From the NCBI RefSeq assembly GCF_026210795.1, contig NC_089438.1, forward strand, positions 2,067,501 to 2,131,500: a DNA stretch of 64,000 bases, given 5' to 3'. A program made the position numbers and the translations under genes. This DNA is from Rhizophagus irregularis. Its lineage: Eukaryota > Glomeromycota > Glomeromycetes > Glomerales > Glomeraceae. The notes under the pieces are model-generated. The model made no database searches and was not told the DNA's origin. It saw only the letters and a program-made list of their open reading frames with translations. The stretch's first letter is position 1. Each line of letters begins with the position of its first letter. Positions 1 through 12,470 of the stretch are shown piece after piece.

Positions 1-69
1 GAAATTTTATTAGTCTAGAAGATTTTGTGTTTGTAAATTTTATTTAAATATTTTATTCAACTATTGTTA

Positions 70-2135
70 TTATTTAATTCCAACAATGACCATATTTCTT
101 GGACTTTTTAATTCGTCAAATATACCAAAACATTTGACTTCTTTTACATGATTATTTTCAAATAAATATAAACATTTATCTAATAATATAATACTCTCAA
201 AACATGGTCCTAACATAGCTCTTAATGTCCAAAATACAATAATTTTACGCATATATCCTTTTTGCTTAAATTCATTATAATATTTTTCTGATTCTGATTG
301 TGTGATACTATTTAATGGAAGAGAAAGTTTTTTTAATGCAGCATTGCAATATGTGGAAAATGATGTGAAACTTCGATGATGTAATTTTCCTATTCTTGGT
401 GTATCTTTGACTAAATCTTTTTTAATTAATATATACTAAAGAAGAAGAAATGCGATTTAGCAAAAAAAAAAGACTTTTTTATATATAAATAAATGTGTAT
501 GACTTAACCTGTAATAGTGCTCGAAAAAAATGATGTTCAAATGCTTTAATACTTGATTCTTGTTGAACTGACCATCTTGATGGTACTTGGCATGCAAGAT
601 GTCTGATAGTTAATCCCATATAAAAATTTTTTTCTTTAAAAAATTTACTTAATGGGAATGAACATTTAATATCTTCATCTAAATAAAAAAAATATATTAT
701 TATTATTTATATTAAAACAAAGATTTCAATAAAAGAAAAAGAATATTTTAGTCATAATTAATACCTTTTGAATTCTCTTGTTTAGAATTTTCATTTTCAT
801 GAAGTAAATGGTAACAACATCCTACATTTACTACACATTTTATTTCTTCATTTTTAATAAATAAATCTAACATTGTACTTGATAATTCTCCACATGAATG
901 TAATCCACATATTAAAAAATTATTATCTTGTTTTAAGTGTTTAGCTGAACAAGACCCATCTACGATATTTTTGTTATCATTAACAACCTTATTAAATTCA
1001 TAATCTCCCACCTCTCCAACGTTAAATTGTTCCTTATTCTTATTCCACTCTGATATTAAATTAGTTAAAGTTTCCGTAGTCACATGTTGAGTAACATGAG
1101 TTAACCCTCCTTTTTTCTCACTTATAAGTTCATTACTTTTATCATCAACTTCCTTTTTTCCCTTGCGCAATAATCCAAGACTTTTTTCTGTACGAAATTG
1201 ATATTTTTGTGCCCCACATGTTTGTATATTACTTGCATCTACAGCAAAGACACAAAGATTATATGTATATGCCAATACTCTACTTAAATATCCCTGTATA
1301 AAAGAGTAAAAATGATAAAGACGCTTATAAAATGAATTATCTTAACGCAAATTTATTACATACCTGTCCTGCTCCTAAATCAATTATTGAACTAATTTTA
1401 TTTTCTTTTGTTAACTTTGCTATTAAACAACTCAATATTCTAACCTACAAATAAAATATGGTTAATTTTTAATTAACGTATATTGAAAGAAAATAATTAA
1501 TAAATAACTACCTCATGTAACTTTTTTTCATTCATTCCTGGTAATATACGTTTATCAATTGATTCTTCACATTCTATCTGTAAATCTTTATAGTACTTTC
1601 ATTAACAAATTATCATTATTCGTATCGATACTATCTATATAAGACGCGATAATTAAACATCTAATAAAGTAACCAAAGAAACTAACCATTAATTGAAATG
1701 TCACGCATTAAGACTAACCCTTTCGTATTTCTAATAAATTGCTTTAAAGATTCGGGCCAATCTTCCTGTCATTTATTATAAATCTTAAGACCAACTTTTT
1801 TCCATAACCTTCCCTACACTCACTATTATTTTATTTACCTCATATTCACAAAAACTAGCGAGTCTAATCATTTTATTCATGAATTTTTTCTCTTCTCCTT
1901 CTTCAGTAATTCCATTCTCACTTTCACTCATATATTCAACTTTAAACGCGTCAGTCCATTCTTCTGGAATAACTTCTTCCCAAGTATTTTTAATAAAAAA
2001 ATCTACAATATGAGCATCCGCAAGTTTAGAATATTTTTTACAAAAGTTCATTAAAGTTTCTGCATAATCAAGTATATTATCTTTGTCATTTGTATAATTA
2101 TGTGGATGCGGAAGAAAAATTTTTCGCGTGGACAT
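70..2135 (-). CDS. METTL25/RRNAD1-type SAM-dependent methyltransferase
   Basis: A multi-exon minus-strand gene that starts at the ATG at 2135 and ends at the stop at 70. Exon 1 is a helical N-terminus. A following exon near 1768-1690 (DWPESLKQFIRN) and one near 1580-1510 (GMNEKKLHEV) match the METTL25 N-terminal signature. The SAM-binding motif IIDLGAGQ is split by the intron near 1310-1360 and continues as GYLSRVLAY, then AVDAS. Later comes CGLHSCGELS with NVGCCYHLL, the family's second conserved block. The last exon ends in SPRNMVIVGIK, the typical family C-terminus. The family (Pfam Methyltransf_32) is known in animals and fungi, with RNA or protein targets that are poorly defined. An insertion rich in Lys, Glu and Asn (about 930-1200) separates motif I from the CGLH block. 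Divergent from BDP1, with 155 bp between start codons. Exon borders other than those named are approximate. Confidence 0.85.
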
Positions 2136-2290
2136 TTTGAGTAAATAATTCAGTGTTAAAGTGATTCGCTATTGTTAATTCATCGTCATTTAATCATTCC
2201 TTTTTGGGTAAGCCGAAACTCGAGATTGAAATTGTCACTACTCCTCAAGGAAATATTTTATATCATATATATAATAATAATTAATGCAAA
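2136..2290. promoter_or_regulatory. Shared divergent promoter of METTL25-like gene and BDP1
   Basis: These 155 bp separate two start codons on opposite strands, so both promoters and both 5' UTRs must lie here or overlap the genes. No TATA box can be assigned with confidence because the whole stretch is AT-rich. The bidirectional role is inferred from the geometry alone. Confidence 0.5.
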
Positions 2291-4503
2291 ATGTTTAAAA
2301 ATTCAAAGTCGTTGCTTCGTTCTAAAGCAGGTAATAATGATGGTTTCAAATTTATCTAATTCAATTTATTTAACATATATATATTTGCATATAATTTAGG
2401 TAAGTCAAAAGGGACAATTATTGATGTTCCCGGGAAATCACTAGAACCAACTCCAATTACAATAGTACAACCTTCAAATTCACAGGAGTCTGGTGGTAGT
2501 AATAAATCTACTCAGTCGGAAACAAATCCCGATGCTATTATAGTTAATTATGAAGGCAACACGATTGATGTAGTTAGTCAAGCGCCACAAGATATTATGA
2601 TGGATGTTTCTCCATCAATATTACCAGCTAAGACGCGCTCTAATGAGAAACGATCCATAAATCGTACTGCTGACAATGTGATCAATAAATCCTCTGGAGA
2701 TGGAACACAAAGAAAATCTTCACAAAAATTTCCTACAAGTCCGAAAATCATTCTTTCATTTACTAATGACTCACTGGTTGAATCATCCTCCTCTTCAAGT
2801 GCTACTGGAATGGTTGAATCACAAAATACTCGACAAGATAGTGAAGACGCAATATCTCAACATATTGAAGAATCTGATGTAACGACTGAAGATTCATCTG
2901 TTAAAACAAGACAACGTAAAACAGCTATTACGAATAAGAAACGAGCAAGATCAAATAATGATGATGAACAATCTGAAGATTCAACGGTAGCAACATCATC
3001 ATCATCAAAACAGTCAAAACGTCGTAAACGTTCTAGTTCTATTGCATCCATAACGTCTTCAACTAATACGGATGGCAGTTCCACAAAAAGTAATTCTACA
3101 GCTGGTAGAAAACGACGAAGTAAATCACGTAAAGCGCGTACTACTACCCGTAGACAACAATCTAGTAAAAGCCGTGTTAAACCTTGGGAAGATGATCCTG
3201 AAGACGAAAATCCACTTGATGATTCTATTGTTACAATGGCCGAATTGTGTAAAGATTTAAAACGGGGTCGTAAATCTAATACTTATAAGGAACTAGAGTA
3301 TGCTAAGTATCAAAAATCACAACAAAAACGCAGACAACGTGCAGCAGCTAATAATATTAGAGATGATGACCAAATGAATGTTGGTGATGGTGAAACCCCT
3401 ATTTATCAACCTTTGGGGGATGAAGGTAATGAGTTAGCTCAAGATCAGAATATTCCCGGAGATCATCAAGATGAGCAAAATGAGCAAAATGAGCAAAATG
3501 AGCAATATGAAATTGAACAAAATGAAGAGTTTAATAATGATGGAAGCGAAAATTACGAAGAATATCATGAGAATAGAGAATGGGAGCAAGAAGGTTGTTA
3601 TGATGAAGATGGAAATTGGATTCAATATGAAAATTATGAAAACGAAGAGTATCAGCAAGATTATGAAATGGAAGAAGTGGAAGATGAGAATACACAAGGC
3701 GAAAATAACGAAAATGATAAGCCAACTCTTATGAAACGGTAATTTAATATATATGTATATTTTTTTTTTAAAAAAAAAGAAAGTCTTCTTTAATTAATTC
3801 TGTATAATTCAAATGAAAAGTCGCGTGTTTTCATCACGTGGCAGCAGATTTGTAAACGCGGATGGACAATATACAGTTCGCGAAGAACAAGATTCACGTC
3901 CACGTATTTATGAAAATGATGAAGGAATGGAAGTTGTAGAAGAAGATAAATTTTCTCATATTGTAAATTCTTTTACTTATTCTAAAAAGCCAAGAAAAAA
4001 TGAAAGATGGACAATTGATGATACTGAATTGTTTTTCAAGGTATTGTGAATATTCATAATATTATTAACAAAGTTTTATTTATTACTAATAACGGCACGA
4101 TAATTTGTTTTTATAATATAGGCATTGTCACGATGGGGAACCGATTTTGAGATAATATCTAGAAAAATATTTGATAATAGAAAATCTCGTGATCAAGTTA
4201 AAAATAAATATAAAAGAGAACGTAAAATTAATCCATTGCGTGTTTATAAGGCATTGGATACGCGCATTCCCATAGGTAATAATTAAATCTCAACTTATTT
4301 ATTCCAAATTTATACTAATTTTTTTTTTTAAACAAGAACCTGAAGAATTGGAAATCATTTCACGATATACCGAAGAACTAGCAACTATACAAGCAGATAA
4401 TGATATTCAAGGTGAAACTATAGAAGTAAATCAAGACGATATAGTAAATGATGTAGAAGGTGGTTCAACTGAAGAAAACCGTGAAGCATTTGATCTGATA
4501 TAA
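2291..4503 (+). CDS. BDP1: TFIIIB subunit BDP1 (B'' component), Myb/SANT protein
   Basis: RNA polymerase III initiation factor; in TFIIIB it binds TBP-Brf1 on tRNA and 5S promoters. Joined exons: 2291-2330, 2400-3738, 3821-4040, 4122-4275, 4337-4503; every junction keeps the frame with GT/AG borders. The start at 2291 gives MFKNSKSLLRSKAGKSKG. The middle is disordered, with Ser/Arg/Lys-rich segments and then an acidic Asn/Glu stretch built on a repeated NEQ unit. The diagnostic part is the SANT domain spread over exons 3 and 4: KKPRKNERWTIDDTELFF, then ALSRWGTDFEIISRKIF, then DQVKNKYKRERKINP. The predicted length is about 640 residues, close to yeast BDP1. A stop at 3740-3742 in exon 2 is removed by splicing, so reading without the intron would give a false truncation. 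Confidence 0.9.
3475..3519 (+). repeat. GAGCAAAAT microsatellite coding (NEQ)n in BDP1
   Basis: A 9-bp unit, GAGCAAAAT, is repeated about four times in a row and encodes alternating Glu-Gln-Asn. It lies in the disordered acidic region of BDP1, upstream of the SANT domain, so length variation here would probably be tolerated. Confidence 0.8.
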
Positions 4504-5483
4504 TTTTTTCAATGACAATGTAATTTTTTTTTGCATTTGCAAATCGAATTATTTCATTGTACATTTAAGACTATTTAATTCTGTAATTAACCAACAATTT
4601 GTAAAATAAATTTTTATAATAAAGTCTGGTTGAGAGAAATTTTATGAGGATTTGGGTTGGATGTGTACCAGTAGCAAATGATGGGTCAATGGACACCGGC
4701 AAGATGATATAATTTAGGACTAGCTAACCAAAGACTTTGGACGGAATACTAGCTAATTTTAAAATTTCGCATTGATTCAATTCTTTACTTTCAAAACCGT
4801 TGAAACAAATGATTCAAATTATAAGTACGCTTCGTTGAAAGCACCGAACAAAACTTGGACTATTTTCTGCGGAGCGTGTTGATTTCTTTTTTGAATCTAG
4901 TAGTAAAAATTCCAAATTTTTTAAATTTTTTAAGCTATTTATTGTCTTACACGCTCACAATTAACTTGTCCAAAGTTGATCAAACTTGATAATTTTCATT
5001 TATGGAGGCGGGTAATTCCCTCTTTCAATCATTCGGAAGTAATATAATGTGGTATTGTTTAACAATCCACTTAACGAATTCTCGTGTACTTTATTCAAAT
5101 CTTTTTTTCTAATTATTCCCTTCATGTATCATTTTGATGTTAAACCTCTTTTGTCACTAAATCCTTTGGAACTTGTTAGAAACTTCAATATCATTTTTCC
5201 CGGAGATTAGCCGGTCAAAATGTCCTAACTCCTGGATCTATTGCGTATTCCTCCACTATTGTCCATTCAGACAAATGACTCTTACTCTTAGTAATCAATT
5301 CTATTTTTAATTTCATGAGTGATACTCCTATACACAGTTGCCAAAAAAAGATAGTATAACACGTACACTGCCTTCCTGCGCCTCTTTCTGGTTTTCAAAT
5401 AGGTGGTGGTTTAAATAAATAGGTCAGGGTTTTTTTTTTCAGCATCAGTCTTTTTTTTTCAAACTAATTATCACTCTCATAAA
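4504..5483. other. Intergenic, no gene seen
   Basis: About 1 kb between the BDP1 stop and the tropomyosin start. It is somewhat less AT-rich than the later intergenic DNA. All frames carry stops and no RNA gene was recognised. It should hold the BDP1 3' end and the tropomyosin promoter. Two T-runs at about 5428-5460 lie just before the tropomyosin ATG. Confidence 0.6.
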
Positions 5484-6328
5484 ATGGATAAATTTAAGGA
5501 GGTTAGTCATATTAAATTTTTATATATTCTAGTTTAAAGGTCTAGAGTTGTTAAGTATGAGTGTAAGGAGAAGCGTAAAAAAATTTTTTATATAGATAAT
5601 GAACGATGTTAAGTTTCATAGGTTTCTAAAAGGAGGTTATACATTCATAAAGTTTTCAAGGAATTGTTGTTATATTCTTATACCCTTAAAAGAAATTTAT
5701 GTATCTTCTCAAATCAGTTTTATGAAAATCAAAATCATTTTCAAATATTTATTATTAATTTTTTTTATTTTTTTATTTATTTTTTTTGCAATAATTTCTA
5801 ATACTTCTAATTTAATAAATAACGTATTCTAATATACTTCAATTTTTTACTAATTTTCAATAATAGAAAGTTAGTTCTCTTCGCGCTGACCTTGATGCTT
5901 CTCATGCTAAAAATGAAGAGTTAACAAATGAAAAGAAAAAATTAGAAGAAGAAATGACGGCAAAAGAACAAGAAGCTAGTGGGCTTTCGAAAAAAGTTGA
6001 AAAACTTGAAAATGATTTAGATGAGACTGAAAAGACTTTGAGAGAAACCACGGAAAAGTAAGTTTAAGAATTTCAATCCCATCATCTACTACTATTCGTT
6101 ACTTAATTTAGTGCATATTTTGGTATCATCTACCTCTAATATAAAAATCTTTATTTTCTTTCTAGACTACGTGAACTTGAAATCAAATTCGAAAACAGCG
6201 AACGTCAAGTTGCTAAACTTGAACAAGAAAAGATAAAGTTAGAGGAGACTATCGAGGAACAAAGTGAGAAATTTAAACAGAAAGAGAAAGAACTTGAAGA
6301 AACTCTAAAGTCTATCGAAAATTTGTAA
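5484..6328 (+). CDS. Tropomyosin, short fungal form
   Basis: A coiled-coil actin-cable protein that winds along formin-made actin filaments in fungi. Joined exons: 5484-5501, 5867-6057, 6166-6328, giving 123 residues. The start MDKFKEKVSSLRAD matches the fungal tropomyosin start (MDKxREK type). The LRETTEK segment and the C-terminal SIENL also fit. The whole protein is a heptad-patterned coiled coil rich in Glu and Lys, with no proline. The first intron (365 bp) falls after codon 6. Other fungal tropomyosins are about 161 residues (four actin-binding periods) or 199. This one is about 38 residues shorter. The missing part falls inside the middle exon, not at a splice junction, which points to a three-period protein rather than a missed exon. 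Confidence 0.85.
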
Positions 6329-9000
6329 AAGAATTCTTTATAGTCATCCATATATTAGTTGAACCATATTTGTATGTATTGTATTTTATTTTCATAGTGC
6401 GTTTTTATTAATTAAATTTTTTTATTTTCATTAAATAACTGAATTATTAAATTATTAAATTATATACAACTATTTATATTACATTTTATAGATATATTTT
6501 TATTTTTTTTCTGGGTTTTAGTTGAACAAGAAACTTAAATTAATTTAATCCACTTTGTAGATATTATTTTGTTCTTAAAAGAAAATTAAATGCTGAAATC
6601 ATTGTAATAGTAATCCAAAATTCTCTCAAGTCTAATCTTATATAGAGATAATGTAATCAATTCATGGAACAAAATGATCAAAAAGTGGAAGAAAAAATTT
6701 TTTTTTCTTGATGGGATTTATTAAAGGATGAAAGACCATTGTATTTTTGTTCTAATTTACATTTGTCTTACCATTAATATATAATTAAATAATCACAAAG
6801 TTTAAATTACAGTACTTAATTGGTATAATCAAATAAATTTACCTCCTTAAAATGTTAGTAAATAATTAAGAATCGAATTACCCAAACCAACACGCAATTA
6901 AATTTTATGTTGTGCATTAATAATAAACTTTTGAGGTGGTAAATCTATGCATAATGACAATATTAAACTTGCATGTTTTCTGTAGCGTATCACTTATTAA
7001 ACTGAATTCTGGTCATATGGTCATATCGCAACACAAAGTTACGTCGTCATTTGCATGTCAGTTCTTAGACATATAATTCAAATTAACTAGTGATTATGGC
7101 ATAAAAAACCTTAGAACATATACAAATATACAATATTGTAAAAAAATGAAAAAAATGCAATTGGTAAAAAAACTCTTAGATAGTAAATGCTAATTTATAA
7201 AAATAATAGTTTCATATTTTATTTTATTCATTACACAAGTTTTATATTTAATATTCACTCATACAAATCTTAATAGGCTCTTATTTTTTTTATAATTTAA
7301 AGAATTTTAATATTTTTATTATTGTGCAAACTTCTGGAATAATTAAATTGACCTCATAATGGACATTCCAAATATCCTATATATATATATTTGCAGATAC
7401 TATAGTATTTCAGGTATAATACAAATTTCAGAGGTTTGCCCTTATACCTCTCTTTTATTTCTAAGATGTTAATCATTTTTTAGAAATTAAATAAATTTTT
7501 TTTCCAAGTAATTGAACAACTGAATCAATTTTACTATTTTTTTTTATAAGAAACTAATAATTTTTTTTGCTTAATCTTATTAACTAAACAAAATGAATGA
7601 AATAATTATAAGTATTTAAATAATCAATAATCATTTTTATAAAATACTATATCTGATATAAAATAAATAAAAAAATAATTATAGATAAATAATATATTTA
7701 AAAAAAAATATTATATATCAAAAGATTTTTTTTTTTTATAAAAAAAAGGAAAATTAATAAAAATGAATAGAAATAAAAATGCATGAGAATAAGGTTATCT
7801 TACTGTTATCTTTCTTGCAATCAGATCAGATAAACATAGTATCTATACGGTAAAAATGTCATAAGTTGGATTATCTCCTATCAATAATAAAAAATGGTAT
7901 CTAATAATATTAATAATTAGATAAATATATAATAATAATAAAGGTATTAACTAATATATATCATATTTTTTTTAAAAAATTAAATACCTCTTTTTACAAA
8001 AATTTTGAATAAAAAGTTTAAGATGTTTAATTTTAAAAGATTTTTATGAGTATTTTATATATAACTTTTTTAATATAACTTGAAAAGTTTAAGATAATGT
8101 TTAATTTTAAAAAATACTTAATATTGGAAAAATATAATATTAATAATTTAATATATACTTTATATTTAAATTCTAAAATAAAATATTTTGGTTAATATTA
8201 CATCTATAGAAATAAAATAGATATCAAAATATTTATTTTAACAAAATAAATAAAATTATTAAAATTATTGGTTCTTAAAATTATGAAATCAAATCTGAAT
8301 TTTTTCAAAATCCTGTTATTTTTTTTTGTTATTTACAATAAAATTAATAATATTTTTTTTAAAAAAAAAATTGATTTTTATTAGCTAATTTTAATTTATT
8401 GAAAATTTTATAATAATTAAATAGTAACTATTATAAATCTCTTAAATAAATAAATCCTATATAATTTTTTTATTTATAAGATAATAATTTATTATAAATT
8501 AAAATAAAAATAAAAATATTAGATTTCTTTTATTGAAATAAATCTAATAATATAAATTTTATTAAAATCTAGTTAGTAAATCTTTAAAAAATAGAAGTAT
8601 ATAAGTATGATATTTAAAGTTCTTAAATACTTATATTTAGTATTAACCATTAGTTTTATTATTTAAAAATTTAATTACTATCAATAAAAAAACTTTTTAA
8701 TATAATGCAATTTTAAAAAAGATATCTGCTTTATTTTAAATGATCTTTTACTCCAATAGTATTATTGGTATAAATTCTTAAAGTAACTATTTATTAAGAC
8801 AAATATTCTTAAGAATTATTTAAAATTAAATTTTTTTATCTTTTATCAAACATTTTTATAATTTATATTAGAATTATATTAATTTTGATCAGAATTATAT
8901 ATTACAAAATTTTATTATTCTATATACTTTATTTTAGATATTGAAAAGAGACTCTTTTCAGTTTTCACTAATCGTATGAACAATTTTTTTTATGAAATTT
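6329..9000. other. AT-rich intergenic DNA without genes
   Basis: Extremely AT-rich sequence with many homopolymer runs of A and T. All frames are broken by frequent stops, and no RNA gene, long repeat or clear element end was recognised. The first few hundred bases probably hold the tropomyosin 3' UTR. Confidence 0.6.
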
Positions 9001-9541
9001 CAGCAACATATTTTTGATAAAAATACTAAAAAATATGGACACCAAAGTACAACTAAATATGCAAGATGGTAAGTCCTTGCTCAACCTCTTGATGACGAGA
9101 AGTTTTACCTACTTTTTAAAAAAATGCTTGAAGTTTACCATTTAATTAGCACAACTGGTTTATCTCAAACCTTGAAAGAAATAAACTTCAAAACACACGA
9201 ACGTTTACTGGAACTCAAGTCTCCATTCAGTGAAGAACTTGAACAACTGGATGTTAGCGATAACTATGACAAGTTTTTGTTCCTTTTCTATACCTTCAAA
9301 GATTTTTGACACACCCTCTTCTATGAGGAATTATATGCTCAACAAGCAACAATATCATCATCTAATTAAATACTGGCATAACCGAATGATTACTCAATGG
9401 AAATAGAAATTTTAGAGAAACCCAAACACCAATCACTGGTTGTACTCCCTATGACTATACATGAAACTGAAATTGGTTAATTTTGACCTCTGAAATGGTC
9501 GAAATGGTCGAAATGATTTTGACGATTCCCCTTTTTTTCCA

Positions 9542-10758
9542 AAAGTCGAAATGGTCGAAATTACATCATAGTCATATGATTTTATAGTAAACAATAATAT
9601 TAAAATTCAAAGTTAACGAACTCCGCATCCAGTAAATCGATTTTTATGATCTTTACGCAGTTGGATTCAGCTCATCGAGAGGATTCCAATGATATGTATT
9701 TCATATTTGTAGCATCAATATTGACGGAGTTATTCACATTTAAAATTTGGTATTAAATAGTCTTAGGTCAAGTAAATAAAATTATTCGTTTCTCATAACC
9801 GGGCAGATCATGTAAATGTTAAAAAAAGATAAAAAAATTTATTTTATTTAGTCATGTGATTTTAGTTTTGACCAATCATAATCATAAAAAAATAATTTTT
9901 TTTTCTACCGGCAAAAAATTTATTAAATCAACCAATCAACTTCTAGGAATCGGCTAAATTTTTATTGAAAAATAAATTTTTTTCCGGGTGGCCGGGTCAA
10001 ATTTAGCAATTTTTTTTCATGAGAAACGAATAATTTTATTTCTTTGGCCTTATAATTTTTATAGTAAACAATAATTTTAAAATTCAAAGTTAACGATCTC
10101 CGCATCCAGTAATTCGATTTTTATGATCTTTATGCAGTTGGATTCAGCTCATCGAGAGAATTCCAATGATATGTATTTCATATTTGTAGCATCAATATTG
10201 ACGGAGTTATTCACATTTAAAATTTGGTATTAAATAGTCTTAGGTCAAGTAAATAAAATTATTCGTTTCTCATAACCGGGCGGATCATGTAAATGTTAAA
10301 AAAAAATAAAAAAATTTATTTTATTTAGTCATGTGATTTTAGTTTTGACCAATCATAATCATAAAAAAATAATTTTTTTTTCTACCGGCAAAAAATTTAT
10401 TAAATCAACCAATCAACTTCTAGGAATCGGCTAAATTTTTATTGAAAAATAAATTTTTTTCCGGGCGGCCGAATCAAATTTAGCAATTTTTTTTCATGAG
10501 AAACGAATAATTTTATTTCTTTGGCCTTATAATTTTTATAGTAAACAATAATTTTAAAATTCAAAGTTAACGATCTCCGCATCCAGTAATTCGATTTTTA
10601 TGATCTTTACGCGGTTGGATTCAGCTCATCGAGAGGATGATATGTATTTCATACTTGTAGCATCAATATTGACGGAATTATTCACGTTTAAAATTTTATA
10701 TTAAATTATAATTATAAAAATCACATGACTATGATGTAATTTCGACCATTTCGACTTT
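9542..10758. mobile_element. Composite TIR element with internal S-I-S-I-S structure
   Basis: About 42 bp at 9542-9583 (AAAGTCGAAATGGTCGAAAT followed by TACATCATAGTCATRTGATTTT) is repeated inverted at 10716-10758 with about one mismatch. Between these ends lie two full copies and one partial copy of a 477-bp unit; the anchor CTCCGCATCC recurs at 9621, 10098 and 10575. Each 477-bp unit is a spacer of about 190 bp (S) plus a 286-bp inner element (I). The inner element has its own inverted ends, at 9765-9796 and 10019-10050, and again in the next unit ending at 10527. There is no coding sequence, so it is non-autonomous. No confident target duplication was found. Confidence 0.8.
9621..10700. repeat. 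477-bp direct tandem repeat, about 2.3 copies
   Basis: Nearly identical units with an exact 477-bp offset, checked at several anchors: CTCCGCATCC at 9621/10098/10575, AGGTCAAG at 9765/10242, and the end of the inner inverted repeat at 10050/10527. Only a few scattered substitutions separate the copies, so the duplication is younger than the surrounding decayed DNA. Confidence 0.9.
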
Positions 10759-11026
10759 AATTTTGACTTTTAACCTTCCCAAGTTGAAATATTTCTACTT
10801 TTGGGCTTTAATTTCGACTTCATATATATCTGTGACATAAACAAAATTGAATGTACAAACTCAGCTATATACTCCAAAAGGAAAAAAGTACGTGACATAC
10901 ACTGAAATTATATTAGGTTTCAGTGCCGATGATTCCTGACTTACGTTACCATCCCTAAGAAAAAATGGAACACTCAAAATGCTTTCAAGAAGGGTAGTAC
11001 TCGTAGTACATCATCTAAACTACAGC

Positions 11027-11270
11027 TAAGGTTGCTTGCCGAAACCTAGGGGTTTAGGCAAAATGGCGTTTTGCCGAAAAGCGAAATTCTGCCAAAACTA
11101 TATTAAAGTTATATTAAAAAACTGGCGAAACTTTGGAGAAAGGCGAAACTGCCGAAACTTATTATAAATGCCGAAACTGCCAAAACTCTGCCGAAACTAT
11201 AATAAATCTATAGTAAAATTTTGACGAAACTAATCGTAGGATTTTGAAGAGGTTTAGACAAGCAATCTTA
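11027..11270. mobile_element. hAT-like MITE with 8-bp target site duplication
   Basis: A 244-bp element. The left end TAAGGTTGCTTGCCGAAACCT (11027-11047) matches the reverse complement of 11250-11270 at 18 of 21 positions. It is flanked by a perfect 8-bp direct repeat, ACTACAGC, at 11019-11026 and 11271-11278. An 8-bp duplication and short TIRs are the signature of hAT-superfamily transposition. The interior has no open frame but repeats the motif GCCGAAACT several times. It sits within the older retroelement-like remnant and so inserted after it. Confidence 0.85.
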
Positions 11271-12470
11271 ACTACAGCAGCAAAAGACAAAGAAGTTTAA
11301 GCTTACATTGGAGAAAACTATTTCAACTATTATAACCAGATATTTACCACAAAATACCGCTAATATCCGTAAAATAGTCATTTATAATATCCCTTTCACC
11401 ATGCCGCAACTCAATATCTTAACGAACCTTGAGAAATGGGTCAAGTAATTGCGTTTAAAATTAGACACAAAAGAAGTATATGACAGTGACTATGTCTATA
11501 GATTTTAACGAGTGGGCTTTACATAACTGGAATAATGGAGTATAGACTGCTCCATTTGGAGGAATGCCTATTAGATGGTTTCCTGCGTCCTGATCTTTGA
11601 AGCAGCACAAAGAGCATGAGAAATTCCAGATTGTTGTGATAAATGTGCTTAAATCTATTACTAATAATGTTATTTACAATGCAGAGAATCCAATCCAATC
11701 AATACTATCGCAACTGAATGCTACCTTAGCTTTCAAAATCATTTAAGATCATGGGAGAAGGAAGTTGATCGTATATTTTGACATTTGGGCAAGTTTAGAT
11801 AAAACTTTCAATACCAACTTCACTTTCTAAGAATTTAAAGGTGTTTGGACTAAATACTTTTCTCTCACCTTGAATCAGCCTAGAAATAGACTACCAAAAA
11901 AGATGGACTCTATATAGAAGCAGAACCAAGTGAAGACTCTGAATGTTTTACAGAAAGATGATAATGGTAGACAGAATAAGAAGGGAAGTCCAACAGAAAA
12001 AAAAAGTAATTCACTTCGAATAATAAGGGCTTTAACAGTAAGGACAAACTTACCATTTTAGCTGAAATTCAAACCTTGCTAAGATCACTGGCCAACTGAT
12101 GGGGTGATTGGGCCAAATACAGTGTATTAGAGATGAATAGTGTACTTGCTACTATGTTAATATATATATTAACCTTTTTTTTTACCTTAATTTTTTTTTG
12201 TTTAAAATTTTTTTTTGTTTTCTGTTTCGTAATGGGTTTTGTGAACTTTTCCTAAGAACGAGTATGCATGAAGAGCAGAAAGTATTCTCATAGCAAAATA
12301 TCTGCCTGACAGTGTATACGTGGAGTTTTTGCAAGAGAATATAATAAGTGATTTGAGGCTTAATAAATTAGTTTAGGATTTTTGTATATTTCGTGCTTGT
12401 ATTTTAAATTTATTTTATTCTAATAAAGTTCCAAATACACTGCAGTTAACAAAAAAAATATATATATATT

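Larger units (their letters stand above)
9020..12470 (+). mobile_element. Decayed retroelement-like remnant, interrupted by later insertions
   Basis: This stretch is clearly less AT-rich than its flanks and has broken coding-like runs on the plus strand: about 9035-9309 (one frameshift, including a 61-codon open run), about 10830-11020, and about 11280-12110 with many stops. Readable pieces include EKFQIVVINVLKSITNN and DKLTILAEIQTLLRSLAN. It ends in a non-coding tail with AATAAAG and an A-run near 12420-12460, as expected of a poly(A)-type retrotransposon (LINE-like). No reverse transcriptase motif can be read, so the class is an inference. Two younger elements sit inside it (9542-10758 and 11027-11270). 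Confidence 0.4.

Noticed and set aside
3434-3734. Frames on both strands overlapping BDP1 exon 2
   Set aside because: Shadows of the Asn/Glu-rich repeat in BDP1; hydrophobic or Met/Lys runs come from reading GAAAAT-type repeats in other frames.
5599-5832. 77-codon frame inside tropomyosin intron 1
   Set aside because: Phe/Ile-rich translation of T-rich intron; the exon 1-2 splice gives a correct tropomyosin start without it.
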